From NCBI GenBank assembly GCA_965261585.1, contig CBDHDN010000079.1:1-24351 (forward strand): DNA of 24,351 nucleotides, read 5' to 3'. The translations under genes were made by a program, and so were the position numbers. The notes below the pieces were generated by a model. It had not been told where the DNA came from, did not search any database, and worked only from the letters and a program-made list of their open reading frames with translations. Positions 7,806 through 15,998 of this stretch are shown in pieces; the stretch's first letter is position 1; every line of letters begins with the position of its first letter. This DNA is from CBDHDN01 sp965261585. Its GTDB lineage: Bacteria > Pseudomonadota > Alphaproteobacteria > UBA6615.

Positions 7806-8812
7806 TTGCCGCGACGCCGCCGAAGAAGGCACGGTTTCCAGACGTTGCTGAAGCGTGCGCTTTGGCTGTGTCTCGCGGCGCTGGCGGCGCTCACCGCCGC
7901 CGCCTGGGCCCCGACCGATTGGTGGCCCCTGGTGCTGGCCGGCCACGCGCGCCTGCAGCTGACGCTGGCCAGCCTTGTGCTGCTCGTGGTGATCGCCGTC
8001 GGCATCGTGGCACGCCGGCGGGTGCGCCTGGCATTCGCGGCCGCATGCCTCTACTGCTCGCGTTGAACGCCCAGGCGCTTTGGCGGTGGGTCGACTTCGG
8101 TCAGGCCGACGCTGTCGTGGCGTCCGATCTGACCGTCCTGATGGCGAACCTGCAGGTCGGGCAGAACACGCTCGATGCGATCGCCGCGCATATCGACCGC
8201 CACGATCCGGACATTTTCGTTGCGGTCGAGGTTGATCCGGCGTGGCTGCTGCGGGCCGGCCGATTGATCCGGCACTATCCCTACGTCGTGACCGAGCCGC
8301 GCGTGCACGGCTTCGGCCTGGCGATCTTTGCCAAGTACCCGCTCGTCGACGTCGCCGTCGCCGACCTGGCGATTCGCGGCATCCCCACGGTGTTCGCGAC
8401 GCTGCGCCATCCCGGCGGCGACGTGCGCGTGGTCGCGACCCATCCGCTGCCGCCGGTCCAGCCCGCCGCGGCCGACCGGCGCGACGAGCAGCTTACGGCG
8501 ATTGCCGCGCTGGTCCGCCAGGAAACGCTGCCGGTGGTCGTCGTCGGCGACCTCAACACGACGATGTACGCGACGAACTATCGCCGGTTTGCGGCGGCGG
8601 CCGGGCTGGCGAACGCACGCGCCAGCCGCGGCCTGGCGCCGACCTGGCCGACCGCTTGGCCGTGGGCGCTACGCATCCCGCTCGACCACATCCTGCACGG
8701 TCCCGGCCTCGTCACCACGGAATTCGCGGCCCTCGCCCCGATCGGCAGCGACCACCTGCCGGTGTTCGCCGCGTTCCGGATCGCGACCGGCGGCGACGCC
8801 GTTACGGAATAA
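7806..8812 (+). CDS. Membrane-anchored endonuclease/exonuclease/phosphatase-family protein (frameshift near 8044)
   Basis: About 335 residues after repair. Start: TTG 7806 with GGAGGA seven bases upstream; GTG 7791 is the alternative. The N-terminus has Arg-rich residues and two to three membrane helices (ALWLCLAALAALTAAAWAP; LASLVLLVVIAVGIVA). That frame stops at 8064, but restoring one C at about 8044 joins it to LLLALNAQALWRW and the catalytic domain: LMANLQVG, VAVEVD (Glu), VVATHPLPP (His), VVVGDLNTTMY (GDxN), PLDHILHG and IGSDHLPVF (SDH). All EEP metal/catalytic motifs are present. EEP enzymes cleave phosphodiesters of nucleic acids or lipids; the substrate is unknown. Two separate genes (second start ATG 8045) is a weaker reading. 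Confidence 0.75.
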
Positions 8813-9142
8813 GCGGTCCAAGCCCGCCTGCGTGCGGACGATCACCCTTCGACAAGCTCAGGGTGAGGCGTTCCATTCCGTATTGCTGCGGATGCCAGGG
8901 CAGCACGCGATCCACCACTCAGCCCTCATCCTGAGCCTGTCGAAGGGTGAGCCTGTCGAAGGGTGAGCCTGTCGAACGGCGAGGAACGACGTACCGACGG
9001 GGCCAAACCTGCCGAGGCCTACCCTACTTGCCGCTGCGCCTGGATCGCGGGGACGCGGGCCAGTGCCCCGTGCGCCGGCCGTACTAACGGATCGGCAATT
9101 TTTCAACGACAGAATGGCGCGTCAGGTTCGGGAGGAACCACA
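8813..9142. other. 330-bp intergenic stretch with REP-like repeats and the cytochrome ribosome site
   Basis: No convincing gene. Positions 8843-8981 hold the REP-like palindrome cluster described separately. The rest up to 9130 shows no supported ORF or RNA. GGAGG at 9131-9135 is the ribosome site for the cytochrome c that starts at 9143. Confidence 0.6.
8843..8981. repeat. REP-like palindromic repeat cluster
   Basis: CACCCTTCGACAAGCTCAGG (from 8843, continuing GTGAG) pairs with its near complement CCTGAGCCTGTCGAAGGGTG (8930-8949). The second arm is then repeated in tandem: GAGCCTGTCGAAGGGT occurs three times between 8933 and 8981, the last copy altered to CGAACGGC. The core TTCGACAAGCTCAGG is a common dispersed extragenic palindrome in alphaproteobacterial and other GC-rich genomes. 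It lies just after the EEP gene stop and may act as a terminator or mRNA-stabilising hairpin. Confidence 0.75.
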
Positions 9143-9667
9143 ATGCGGCGAAGGTTCGTGGCAGCCGCCGCTGCGCTCACCAGTCTTGCACTGTCGCAGC
9201 AGGCTTGGGCCAGCCACGGTCCCCAGCACGGCGGCCACATGCACGACGCCGCGGCCGACCAGGGCGCCACCGGCCGTCATGACGTGTACCCCGCCGCATC
9301 GCATTGGTCCGCGCCGGCGGACGCCCGGGCCGCCAAGAATCCTGTCCACGCGAGCGTGGCGTCAAGGCAGCGGGGCGAGGCCCTGTATCAGCACAACTGT
9401 GCGGTCTGTCACGGCCTCGCGGGTCGCGGCGACGGACCTGGCGCTCAAGGCCTGCCTGTGGCACCGGCGAACCTGTTCGAGATGGCGCCGCGACATCCGG
9501 ACGGTGACATTGCCTGGAAGATCGCCAACGGGCGCGGCTCCATGCCCGCCTGGGAAGGGGTGCTCGCAACGGCGCAAATATGGGATCTGGTCAACTACCT
9601 CAGTGATCTACCGCGAGCCGCCGCCGGTTCGCTGGACCAGCCCTCGGATGGTCACACGCCCGATTGA
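9143..9667 (+). CDS. Periplasmic monoheme cytochrome c with His-rich N-terminus
   Basis: 174 residues from ATG 9143, with GGAGG seven bases upstream. Signal peptide MRRRFVAAAAALTSLALSQQAWA, cleavage likely after AWA. The mature start is His/Met-rich (SHGPQHGGHMHD), a possible metal-binding stretch. Heme site CAVCH at residues 86-90; the likely sixth ligand is the Met in GRGSMPAWEG (~134); the C-terminal helix is IWDLVNYLSDLP, so a class I cytochrome c fold. It probably shuttles electrons in the periplasm; the partner is unknown. It converges on another small cytochrome c 13 bp away that shares the SxMPAxEG block. Confidence 0.88.
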   Translation: MRRRFVAAAAALTSLALSQQAWASHGPQHGGHMHDAAADQGATGRHDVYPAASHWSAPADARAAKNPVHASVASRQRGEALYQHNCAVCHGLAGRGDGPGAQGLPVAPANLFEMAPRHPDGDIAWKIANGRGSMPAWEGVLATAQIWDLVNYLSDLPRAAAGSLDQPSDGHTPD

Positions 9668-9680
9668 CCCGTGAGCGGCC

Positions 9681-10163
9681 CTACTGAGCCGCCACGCGGC
9701 GATTGACGCGTTGTTGCCGAGCCTGGATCACGGCTGGCCAGCTGCTCTTGATGAAGGCGAGCGTCGCGAGGATCTCGCGGTCCGTCAGGATACCCTCGAA
9801 CGCCGGCATATTGCTCTGGTAGTCGGCCGGCGAATAGGGCTGCCCACCGAACTTGGTGAGTTCGAACAGCACCCGATCGGGATGGTGCCAGGTGTGTCCG
9901 GTCTCGTCATGGGGTGGCGCCGGCCGGCCGCCGGCCGGCAGCGGCGACTGCCAATTCGGCTGACCTTCCAGCCGGATCCCATGGCAGGCGGCGCATTGTC
10001 GTGCGTAGACCGTGCTGCCGAGGCCGACGAGGCGGGCGTCACTGCTGTCGGCATAGATCGGCCGGTCGCGCTCGGCAATGATCAGGTAGGTCCCGCCACC
10101 GCCGCCAAGCAGGACAGCGAAAATCGCGGCCGCCCAGACGAGCCTTCTTCTCACGGGGATCAT
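9681..10163 (-). CDS. Membrane-anchored monoheme cytochrome c
   Basis: 160 residues from ATG 10163. An uncleaved-looking N-terminal anchor (VWAAAIFAVLLGGGGGTYLIIA, ~9-30) precedes the heme site CAACH (57-61). The Met in QSNMPAFEG (~119) is the probable axial ligand, followed by the terminal helix REILATLAFIKSSWP. A Pro/His-rich insert (APPHDETGHTWHHPDRV) lies between heme site and Met, as in CccA-like cytochromes. It begins 11 bp after the alpha/beta hydrolase stop on the same strand, so co-transcription is likely. Confidence 0.88.
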   Translation of the reverse strand: MIPVRRRLVWAAAIFAVLLGGGGGTYLIIAERDRPIYADSSDARLVGLGSTVYARQCAACHGIRLEGQPNWQSPLPAGGRPAPPHDETGHTWHHPDRVLFELTKFGGQPYSPADYQSNMPAFEGILTDREILATLAFIKSSWPAVIQARQQRVNRRVAAQ

Positions 10164-10174
10164 CGAACGTGCGC

Positions 10175-11320
10175 CTAGGGCCGGGCCATATCCTCGACCA
10201 CGCGGTCGAGGGCGAAGTTCGAGACCTTGTGATCGGCGTGCGTCTCGTCGATCACGACCTCGAACGCGCCGCCGCGGATCGCGGCCGCCGCGGCGCGCAC
10301 CGGGTCGACATAGAGCCGCCCCTTGACGTTGTTGAAGCAGCAGCGGTCGAACCGGTTGAAGATCTGCATCTGCCGGCGCTCGCGGCCGTCGACGCCGAGC
10401 ACGAACATGTCGAGGTAATTGGCCGCGTCGAGCATCTGCTTGTAGTAGGGCGGTCCGTTGGCCAGCACGTCCTGGCCGTCGCGCAGATAGATCGGATAGA
10501 CACCGGCGATCGGATAGCTGCGGCGGATCCGCGGGTCTAGCGCCGCCAAGACCGCCGTCGTGAAGCCACCGGCGGAGAACCCCATCATATCGATCGAGCG
10601 ATAGTCGTAGCTTTGCTCGGCATAGTTCAGGGCGCGCACGACCGGCTCGAAGTGATAGCGCATCGGCCGGTCGATCTTGTCGAGGTCGAAGTGCAGGTTC
10701 AGGTCGGTTCCGTCCGGCCCCTTCAGGGTGCCCGTGTTCTCGCCATAGGCCATCAGGTTGAGCGCCATGACGGCATAGCCCTCGGCGACCAGCCGCTCGA
10801 TGACGCGGGCATTGTCCGTGTAGGTGCCGGCATAGCCATGGTGATAGACGACGAGGCCGCCGTTCGGCCGGGCCGGGTGGAAGTGGGCGAAGATCGACCG
10901 GATGTCGTTGCCCATGTCGACCTCGACCCGGTCGATCCGGGCGATCGCAGCGCCGCGCTTGAAGCCCGGCTCGTCGACGTCGCGCGTGATCGGCCCCGGC
11001 AGTCGACCCAGCGGATAGCCGTTGGCGCCCCAGATCGCGGCGGTCAGCTGCTGTCGCCGCTCGGTCGCGTCGCCAGGCGTCCGGATCGTGATCAGCGCGT
11101 CAGGGTCGGTCGCCAGAAAGCGCGGATGGACCGCCTCGTAAAGGTACTCATCGCCGGCCTTCAGCCGCTTGTAGACGACCCGCGTCGGATCGAAGCCGTG
11201 CAGCAGGAAGTCGATGAAATAGCCGAGGCCGACGAGCAGCCCGACGACGCCGATCGCGGCGCCGGCGCGCCGCCACCTGCGGCGCGCCTTGGGTGCGCGG
11301 CTCTCGGACAGGGTCGTCAT
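10175..11320 (-). CDS. Membrane-anchored alpha/beta hydrolase
   Basis: 381 residues from ATG 11320. A basic N-terminus and one membrane helix (AAIGVVGLLVGLGYFIDFLL, ~21-40) place the catalytic domain in the periplasm. VVYHHGYAGT (~158-167) is the oxyanion-hole strand/loop, MMGFSAGGF carries the nucleophile Ser (~249) in a GxSxG elbow, and the His in DETHADHKVS near the C-terminus completes the triad. The acid is probably in the segment around LGVDGRERRQ or the strand after it. The substrate cannot be told; secreted esterases and lipases share this layout. It lies upstream of the anchored cytochrome c gene. Confidence 0.8.
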   Translation of the reverse strand: MTTLSESRAPKARRRWRRAGAAIGVVGLLVGLGYFIDFLLHGFDPTRVVYKRLKAGDEYLYEAVHPRFLATDPDALITIRTPGDATERRQQLTAAIWGANGYPLGRLPGPITRDVDEPGFKRGAAIARIDRVEVDMGNDIRSIFAHFHPARPNGGLVVYHHGYAGTYTDNARVIERLVAEGYAVMALNLMAYGENTGTLKGPDGTDLNLHFDLDKIDRPMRYHFEPVVRALNYAEQSYDYRSIDMMGFSAGGFTTAVLAALDPRIRRSYPIAGVYPIYLRDGQDVLANGPPYYKQMLDAANYLDMFVLGVDGRERRQMQIFNRFDRCCFNNVKGRLYVDPVRAAAAAIRGGAFEVVIDETHADHKVSNFALDRVVEDMARP

Positions 11321-11434
11321 GGCCCGCGCGTCTTATCAGGATTGCCACGCACCGGCTAGTGGCCTGAACCTGATGCCGTATTTCCCGGGCGTCAGGTGAA
11401 TCACCTCATAGAATCACTAAGTTAGTTGGATGTA

Positions 11435-13073
11435 TCAGTCGTCGCGCGCGACGAACGCCAGCGCCTGGCGGGCCGCCCGGCGCACGTGCCGCCGTTTCAG
11501 CGGGCTGTTGAGGAACCGGTTGACGCCCGCGAGCATCGCGGCGGCCGTCGCCGCGGACGCGGCGGCCAACTCGGCCTCCGCCGCCATCAGCGTCTTGACG
11601 ATATGCACGGACTCGATGAACTCGTCGCGGCCGTGGTCGAACAGCCGCTCGTACGCGCCGGCGAAGAACGCCACGGCGTCGTCGACGCGCCACGCGCCGG
11701 CATCCGTGGCCGCGTCGGTATAGGGCGCGTTGCGGCCGCTGAAGCAGGCCATCTGCAGCAGCCCGGCGGGCCACAGCGCCGGGAACTTCGTGCACTGCCG
11801 GCGCACCGCGTTCGCGAAGGTGATGCCATGAGTGAAGCTCAGCCAGCCGACATTGTCGGCGACGGGCCCGTCGAAACGCTCCTGGTAGCCCGTGTTATAG
11901 GTCAGCAGGTTCGCCGCGTTCGCCGCCAGCAGCGCGTCGTAGATCGCCTCGGCCGGTGCGCCGCTGTGGCCGACGGTCAGCGCCAGCGCATGGCGCACAT
12001 TCTGGCCACGATAGGCGTCCGCCGCCGGCGGCGTCGCGGCGCCATCGCCCCAGGCGGCGAGCGCCGGGCCATAGTGCCGGAACTCCGGCACCAGGTCGTC
12101 GCGGTTCGCGAAGACCAGCGAGCGGACGAGCGCCAGCAGCACGGGCAGGGCGCTGTCGGGCCCCAGCCGGTCGATCAGCTGTCCGGCCTTGACGGTGTAG
12201 ATCAGCGAATGGCCGAAGTCGTTGTAGTGCTGCAGTGCGGCGCGCGTGAGCCCCGCGCTCCATGCCGGCGAAGCCACCGCCGTCGGCCAGCGCGCCCCGG
12301 GTCATCGCGATCGCGGCCGCCTCGTCCTCGGCCTCGACGGCGGCGACGAAGTCGTCCTCGTCGAGGGCCCACGCCTCGCCGCCATAGGGAAAGTCCGGCT
12401 GGCGCAACACGTCGTCGGCGATATGGCCGATCGTCTCGACGAGGCAGATCAGGGCAAACTCGTGGCCGTCGCCGTGCCGGCCGTGGCCGCGCCGGTCGTG
12501 ACCGTGCCGGTCGTGACCGTGCCGGTCGTCGCCGTATCGGTCGTGCAGGGCCAGCCAGTCGGTGCCGCCGGCATAGGCGTGGGTCATGCCGAATTCCAGG
12601 CGCTCATGCGACCACGCGACGGCCGCCGCCACGGCGGCGATCGCATCGCCGCCGGCGCGCACGAGCCGGGCGACCTCACGAGCCATGCGGGTGTAGTCAT
12701 TGTCGTCGACCGCCTCGCGCAGGTTGCGCATGATCGCGTCGCGCCGCTCTTCGAACGGCGGCTCCGTCATATCGATCCAGATCGCGCCGTTGCGCCGCTG
12801 CGTCGGATAGACGCGCAGCCGGTCGCTGCCGTACAGATTGTCGCCGGTGCGCAGGTCGAACTTCCAATTGTGCCAATTGCACGTCAGCTGGCAGCCCTCG
12901 TCGAGCGTCCCTTCGCTCAACGGATAGCCCTCGTGCGGACAGCGGTTGTTGCAGGCGAAGATGCCCTCGGGCGTGCTGAAGAGGGCGATCTGCTTGCCCG
13001 CGGCCCGCACCACCGCGTGACCGCGCTGCTCGAGCTCGGCCGTCGTGATCGCCTTGAGCCACGCGTCCGTCAT
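11435..13073 (-). CDS. Rieske [2Fe-2S] protein with long uncharacterised C-terminal region (frameshift at 12251-12254)
   Basis: Repaired length ~545 residues from ATG 13073 (GGAGGGAG about 10 bases upstream). The N-terminal ~105 residues form a Rieske domain: CPHEGYPLSEG (Cys-x-His) and, about 17 residues on, CNWHNWKFDLRTG (Cys-x2-His) bind the cluster. The remaining ~430 residues are helical and rich in His and Trp, with a DRHGH repeat, and include HEFALICLVETIGHIADDVL and ALQHYNDFGHSLIYTVKAG. The frame breaks in a run of four C (G on the coding strand); with three, GMERG runs directly into LTRAALQHYND. I do not recognise the C-terminal family. An oxidoreductase with an internal electron feed is plausible. 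Divergent from hutU. Confidence 0.7.
12463..12545 (-). repeat. Tandem 15-bp repeat encoding a His-rich DRHGH tract
   Basis: Inside the Rieske gene, the 15-base unit CCGGTCGTGACCGTG recurs about four to five times with increasing divergence. It encodes YGDDRHGHDRHGHDRRGHGR and then HGDGHE. The tract interrupts a helical region between two His-containing helices. It looks like slippage expansion in frame, and could bind metal. Confidence 0.75.
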
Positions 13074-13331
13074 CGGTCCATCTCCCTCCGCCGCGCCGGC
13101 GCCGCCGCCGCCGCGGCCGTCCGCCACTTCCAAATCGCAATGTAGGCGCGCATGGCCGGCGGGAAACCCCTCGCGGCGATCGCGCGGACCCTAATCGGTC
13201 GCTCTCGGACCACCCGCCCGGCTCGACTTGGCTCGACCCGAGTGTCCGGCCAGGCGCATTGCGGCCCCCGCACTCATCTGATACGCCGATACCGCCGCGT
13301 CATTCCCAACCGCGCAATCGGAGAGCTCAGC

Positions 13332-15008
13332 ATGTCAGATGGGCGCAAGCTCGCCAATCCACGCACGATTCGCGCGCCCCACGGCGCTGAGCTGAACGCT
13401 CAGTCATGGGCCACCGAAGCGCCGCTGCGCATGCTGATGAACAACCTCGACCCCGACGTCGCCGAGAACCCGGACGAGCTGGTCGTCTATGGCGGGATCG
13501 GCCGTGCCGCCCGCGACTGGGAAAGCTTCGATGCCATCGTCGCGACGCTCAAGCGGCTCGCCGACGACGAGACCCTGCTCGTGCAGTCCGGCAAGCCGGT
13601 CGCGGTGTTGCGTACCCATGCCGACGCGCCGCGCGTGCTGATCGCCAACTCAAACCTGGTGCCGCACTGGGCGAACTGGGATCATTTCAACGCGCTCGAC
13701 CGCCTGGGCCTGATGATGTACGGCCAGATGACGGCGGGCTCGTGGATCTACATCGGCAGCCAGGGCATCGTTCAGGGCACCTACGAGACGTTTGCCGAGG
13801 TCGGCCGTCAGCACTACGCCGGCAGGCTCGCCGACAGGTGGATCCTGACCGCCGGCCTCGGCGGCATGGGCGGCGCCCAGCCGCTCGCGGCGACCATGGC
13901 CGGCGCCAGCATGCTCGCCATCGAGTGCCGGCCGAGCCGCATCGAGCGCCGCCTCGCGACCGGCTATCTCGACCGCCAGGCGCCCGACCTGGACACCGCG
14001 TTGCAGATGATCGAGGCCGCCGGCAAGGCGGGCCAGGCCGTCTCGGTCGGCCTCTTGGGCAACGCCGCCGAGGTGCTGCCTGAGCTCGTGCGCCGCGGCG
14101 TGCGGCCCGATGCCGTCACCGATCAGACGTCGGCCCACGACCCGGTCAACGGCTATCTGCCCACGGGCTGGACGCTGGAGCAGTGGGAAGAACGCATCGC
14201 CGCGGATCCGAAGGCCGTCGAGGCCGCGGCCAAACGCTCCATGGTGGCTCATGTCGAGGCCATGCTGGCGTTCCAGCGCCAGGGTGTGCCGGTCTTCGAC
14301 TACGGCAACAACATCCGCCAGATGGCGCAGGAGGCGGGGCTGGCGAACGCCTTCGGCTTCCCCGGTTTCGTGCCGGCCTATATCCGGCCGCTGTTCTGCC
14401 GCGGCGTCGGCCCGTTCCGCTGGGCCGCGCTGTCGGGCGATCCCGAGGACATCCGCAAGACCGATGAGCGGGTGCGCGAACTCATCCCCGACGATCCCCA
14501 CCTGCACAACTGGCTCGATATGGCCGCGCGGCGGATCAGCGCCCAGGGCCTGCCGTCGCGCATCTGCTGGGTCGGCCTCGGCCAGCGCCATCGCCTCGGC
14601 CTCGCGTTCAACGAGATGGTGGCGTCGGGCGAGCTCGCCGCGCCGCTTGTCATCGGCCGCGACCATCTGGACAGCGGCTCCGTCGCCAGCCCCAATCGCG
14701 AGACCGAGGGCATGCGCGACGGCTCCGACGCGGTGTCCGACTGGCCGCTGCTCAATGCCCTCGTCAGCTGCGCCAGCGGCGCCACCTGGGTGTCGCTGCA
14801 CCATGGCGGCGGCGTCGGCATGGGCTTCTCCCAGCACGCCGGCATGGTCGTCGTCTGCGACGGTACCGACGCGGCCGCCCGCCGGATCGAGCGCGTGCTG
14901 TGGAACGACCCGGCCACCGGTGTCATCCGCCACGCCGACGCCGGCTATCCGGAGGCGATTGCCTGCGCCCGCGAATACGGCCTGGACATGCCGATGCAGG
15001 CCGGCTGA
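13332..15008 (+). CDS. hutU: Urocanate hydratase (urocanase)
   Basis: 558 residues, normal length. It converts urocanate to 4-imidazolone-5-propionate, the second step of histidine degradation, with tightly bound NAD. Start ATG 13332 follows GGAG at a good distance. Family signatures: VYGGIGRAARDWESF, LMMYGQMTAGSWIYIGSQGI, the NAD-binding TAGLGGMGGAQPLA, VTDQTSAHDP, and ASGATWVSLHHGGGVGMGFS. Cys412 in RICWVGLGQRHRL falls where the active-site Cys410 of the Pseudomonas enzyme is expected (inference from spacing). hutG follows after 4 bp. The 258-bp upstream region, shared with the Rieske gene, shows no clear operator. Confidence 0.96.
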   Translation: MSDGRKLANPRTIRAPHGAELNAQSWATEAPLRMLMNNLDPDVAENPDELVVYGGIGRAARDWESFDAIVATLKRLADDETLLVQSGKPVAVLRTHADAPRVLIANSNLVPHWANWDHFNALDRLGLMMYGQMTAGSWIYIGSQGIVQGTYETFAEVGRQHYAGRLADRWILTAGLGGMGGAQPLAATMAGASMLAIECRPSRIERRLATGYLDRQAPDLDTALQMIEAAGKAGQAVSVGLLGNAAEVLPELVRRGVRPDAVTDQTSAHDPVNGYLPTGWTLEQWEERIAADPKAVEAAAKRSMVAHVEAMLAFQRQGVPVFDYGNNIRQMAQEAGLANAFGFPGFVPAYIRPLFCRGVGPFRWAALSGDPEDIRKTDERVRELIPDDPHLHNWLDMAARRISAQGLPSRICWVGLGQRHRLGLAFNEMVASGELAAPLVIGRDHLDSGSVASPNRETEGMRDGSDAVSDWPLLNALVSCASGATWVSLHHGGGVGMGFSQHAGMVVVCDGTDAAARRIERVLWNDPATGVIRHADAGYPEAIACAREYGLDMPMQAG

Positions 15009-15012
15009 CGCG

Positions 15013-15825
15013 ATGGAGCCCTACCGGTTTCGCGCCGGCACGACGCCGCTTGTCGTCAGCATGCCCCATGTCGGCACCCACGTGCCCGCCGCGCTCGCGG
15101 CGCGCTACACCGCGGCGGCGCGCGCCCTGCCGGACACCGACTGGCACGTCGACCGGCTCTACGACGCCATGCTCGACCGGCTCGGCGCCTCGGTCCTGCA
15201 GGCGACGCACTCGCGCTACGTCATCGACCTCAACCGGCCGCCCGACGATACGAGCCTCTATCCCGGCGCCGACGTGACCGGCCAGGTGCCGACGACGACG
15301 TTCGCCAACGAGCCGATCTATCACGAGGGCGCGGCGCCCGCCGCGGCCGAGGTGGCGCAGCGCCGGGCCACATACTGGCAGCCCTACCACGACCACCTGG
15401 CGGCCGAGCTGACGCGCGTCACGGCGGCTCACGGATACGCCCTGCTGTGGGACGCCCACTCGATCCGCTCGGTCGCGCCGCGTTTCTTCGACGGCCGCCT
15501 GCCGGATCTGAACCTCGGCACCGCGCGCGGCCAGGCCTGTGCCCCCAGCCTCGCCCAGGCCCTCGTCGAGGTGCTCGAGGCCGCCGAGGGCGATCGCTTC
15601 ACGACCGTGCTCGACGGCCGCTTCACCGGCGGTTTCATCACCCGCCACTACGGCCGCCCGGCGGAGGGCGTGCACGCCGTGCAGATGGAGCTCGCCCAGC
15701 GCAACTACATGGACGAGGACCCCCCCTACACGTTCCGCGACGACCTCGCCGCCGGCCTGCGCCCCGTCCTCGCCGCCTGCCTGGAGATAATGCTCCAGTG
15801 GGGCGAGAGCCTAGAGAGGGCCTAG
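15013..15825 (+). CDS. hutG: N-formylglutamate deformylase
   Basis: 270 residues from ATG 15013, 4 bp after hutU. It hydrolyses N-formyl-L-glutamate to formate and glutamate, the end of the formyl branch of histidine use. Motifs: SMPHVGTHVP, DTDWHVDRLYD, SRYVIDLNRPPDD, LLWDAHSIRS, FTGGFITRHYGRP and AVQMELAQRNYM, as in HutG-type amidohydrolases (metal ligands among the His/Asp residues). Stop TAG at 15823-15825 is part of a CTAG. No hutH, hutI or hutC is in the window; downstream lies the mobile-element stack. Confidence 0.93.
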   Translation: MEPYRFRAGTTPLVVSMPHVGTHVPAALAARYTAAARALPDTDWHVDRLYDAMLDRLGASVLQATHSRYVIDLNRPPDDTSLYPGADVTGQVPTTTFANEPIYHEGAAPAAAEVAQRRATYWQPYHDHLAAELTRVTAAHGYALLWDAHSIRSVAPRFFDGRLPDLNLGTARGQACAPSLAQALVEVLEAAEGDRFTTVLDGRFTGGFITRHYGRPAEGVHAVQMELAQRNYMDEDPPYTFRDDLAAGLRPVLAACLEIMLQWGESLERA

Positions 15826-15889
15826 TCTGAGGGTCCGGCGCCGCCCCAAGCAATTGCTGCCAAAGATGCGCATGAGCCCTATACGCAAC

Positions 15890-15998
15890 CTAGTGCACCG
15901 ACTCAGTCAGAGTCGTCACAGTGGAAACCTGATTCTGAATACAAAACAACGGGTTGCTCCAGCGCACGGTGAATCATTTGTCTGGATCGGTGCACTAG
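15890..15998. mobile_element. Short non-coding MITE with CTAG ends
   Basis: A perfect 12-bp inverted repeat, CTAGTGCACCGA (15890-15901) and TCGGTGCACTAG (15987-15998), encloses about 85 bp with no ORF. Beyond the perfect part the arms remain similar (CTCAGTCAGA versus TCCAGACAAA). If the flanking TA is the target duplication, the element is about 103 bp, as for IS630/mariner-type MITEs. The terminal CTAGTGC is also that of the ISNCY-type elements nearby, so the parent family is open. Its right CTAG is shared with the left end of the first IS5 copy. Confidence 0.7.

Noticed and set aside
11321..11434. Possible IS remnant around GGCTAGTGGCC (11353-11363) between the hydrolase and Rieske genes
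   Set aside because: It starts with CTAGTG like the stack elements, but no matching inverted end or target duplication could be found.
12246..13145. 299-codon plus-strand frame over the Rieske gene
   Set aside because: Antisense to the Rieske domain with its intact Cys/His motifs; the VVTVPVV repeats are the complement of the DRHGH tract.
13074..13331. HutC operator or hut promoter in the hutU upstream region
   Set aside because: I looked for a TGTATATACA-like palindrome and a clear -35/-10 and found none that I could support.
13650..14933. 427-codon open frame on the minus strand
   Set aside because: Antisense to hutU, whose motifs are complete; shadow of third-position GC.
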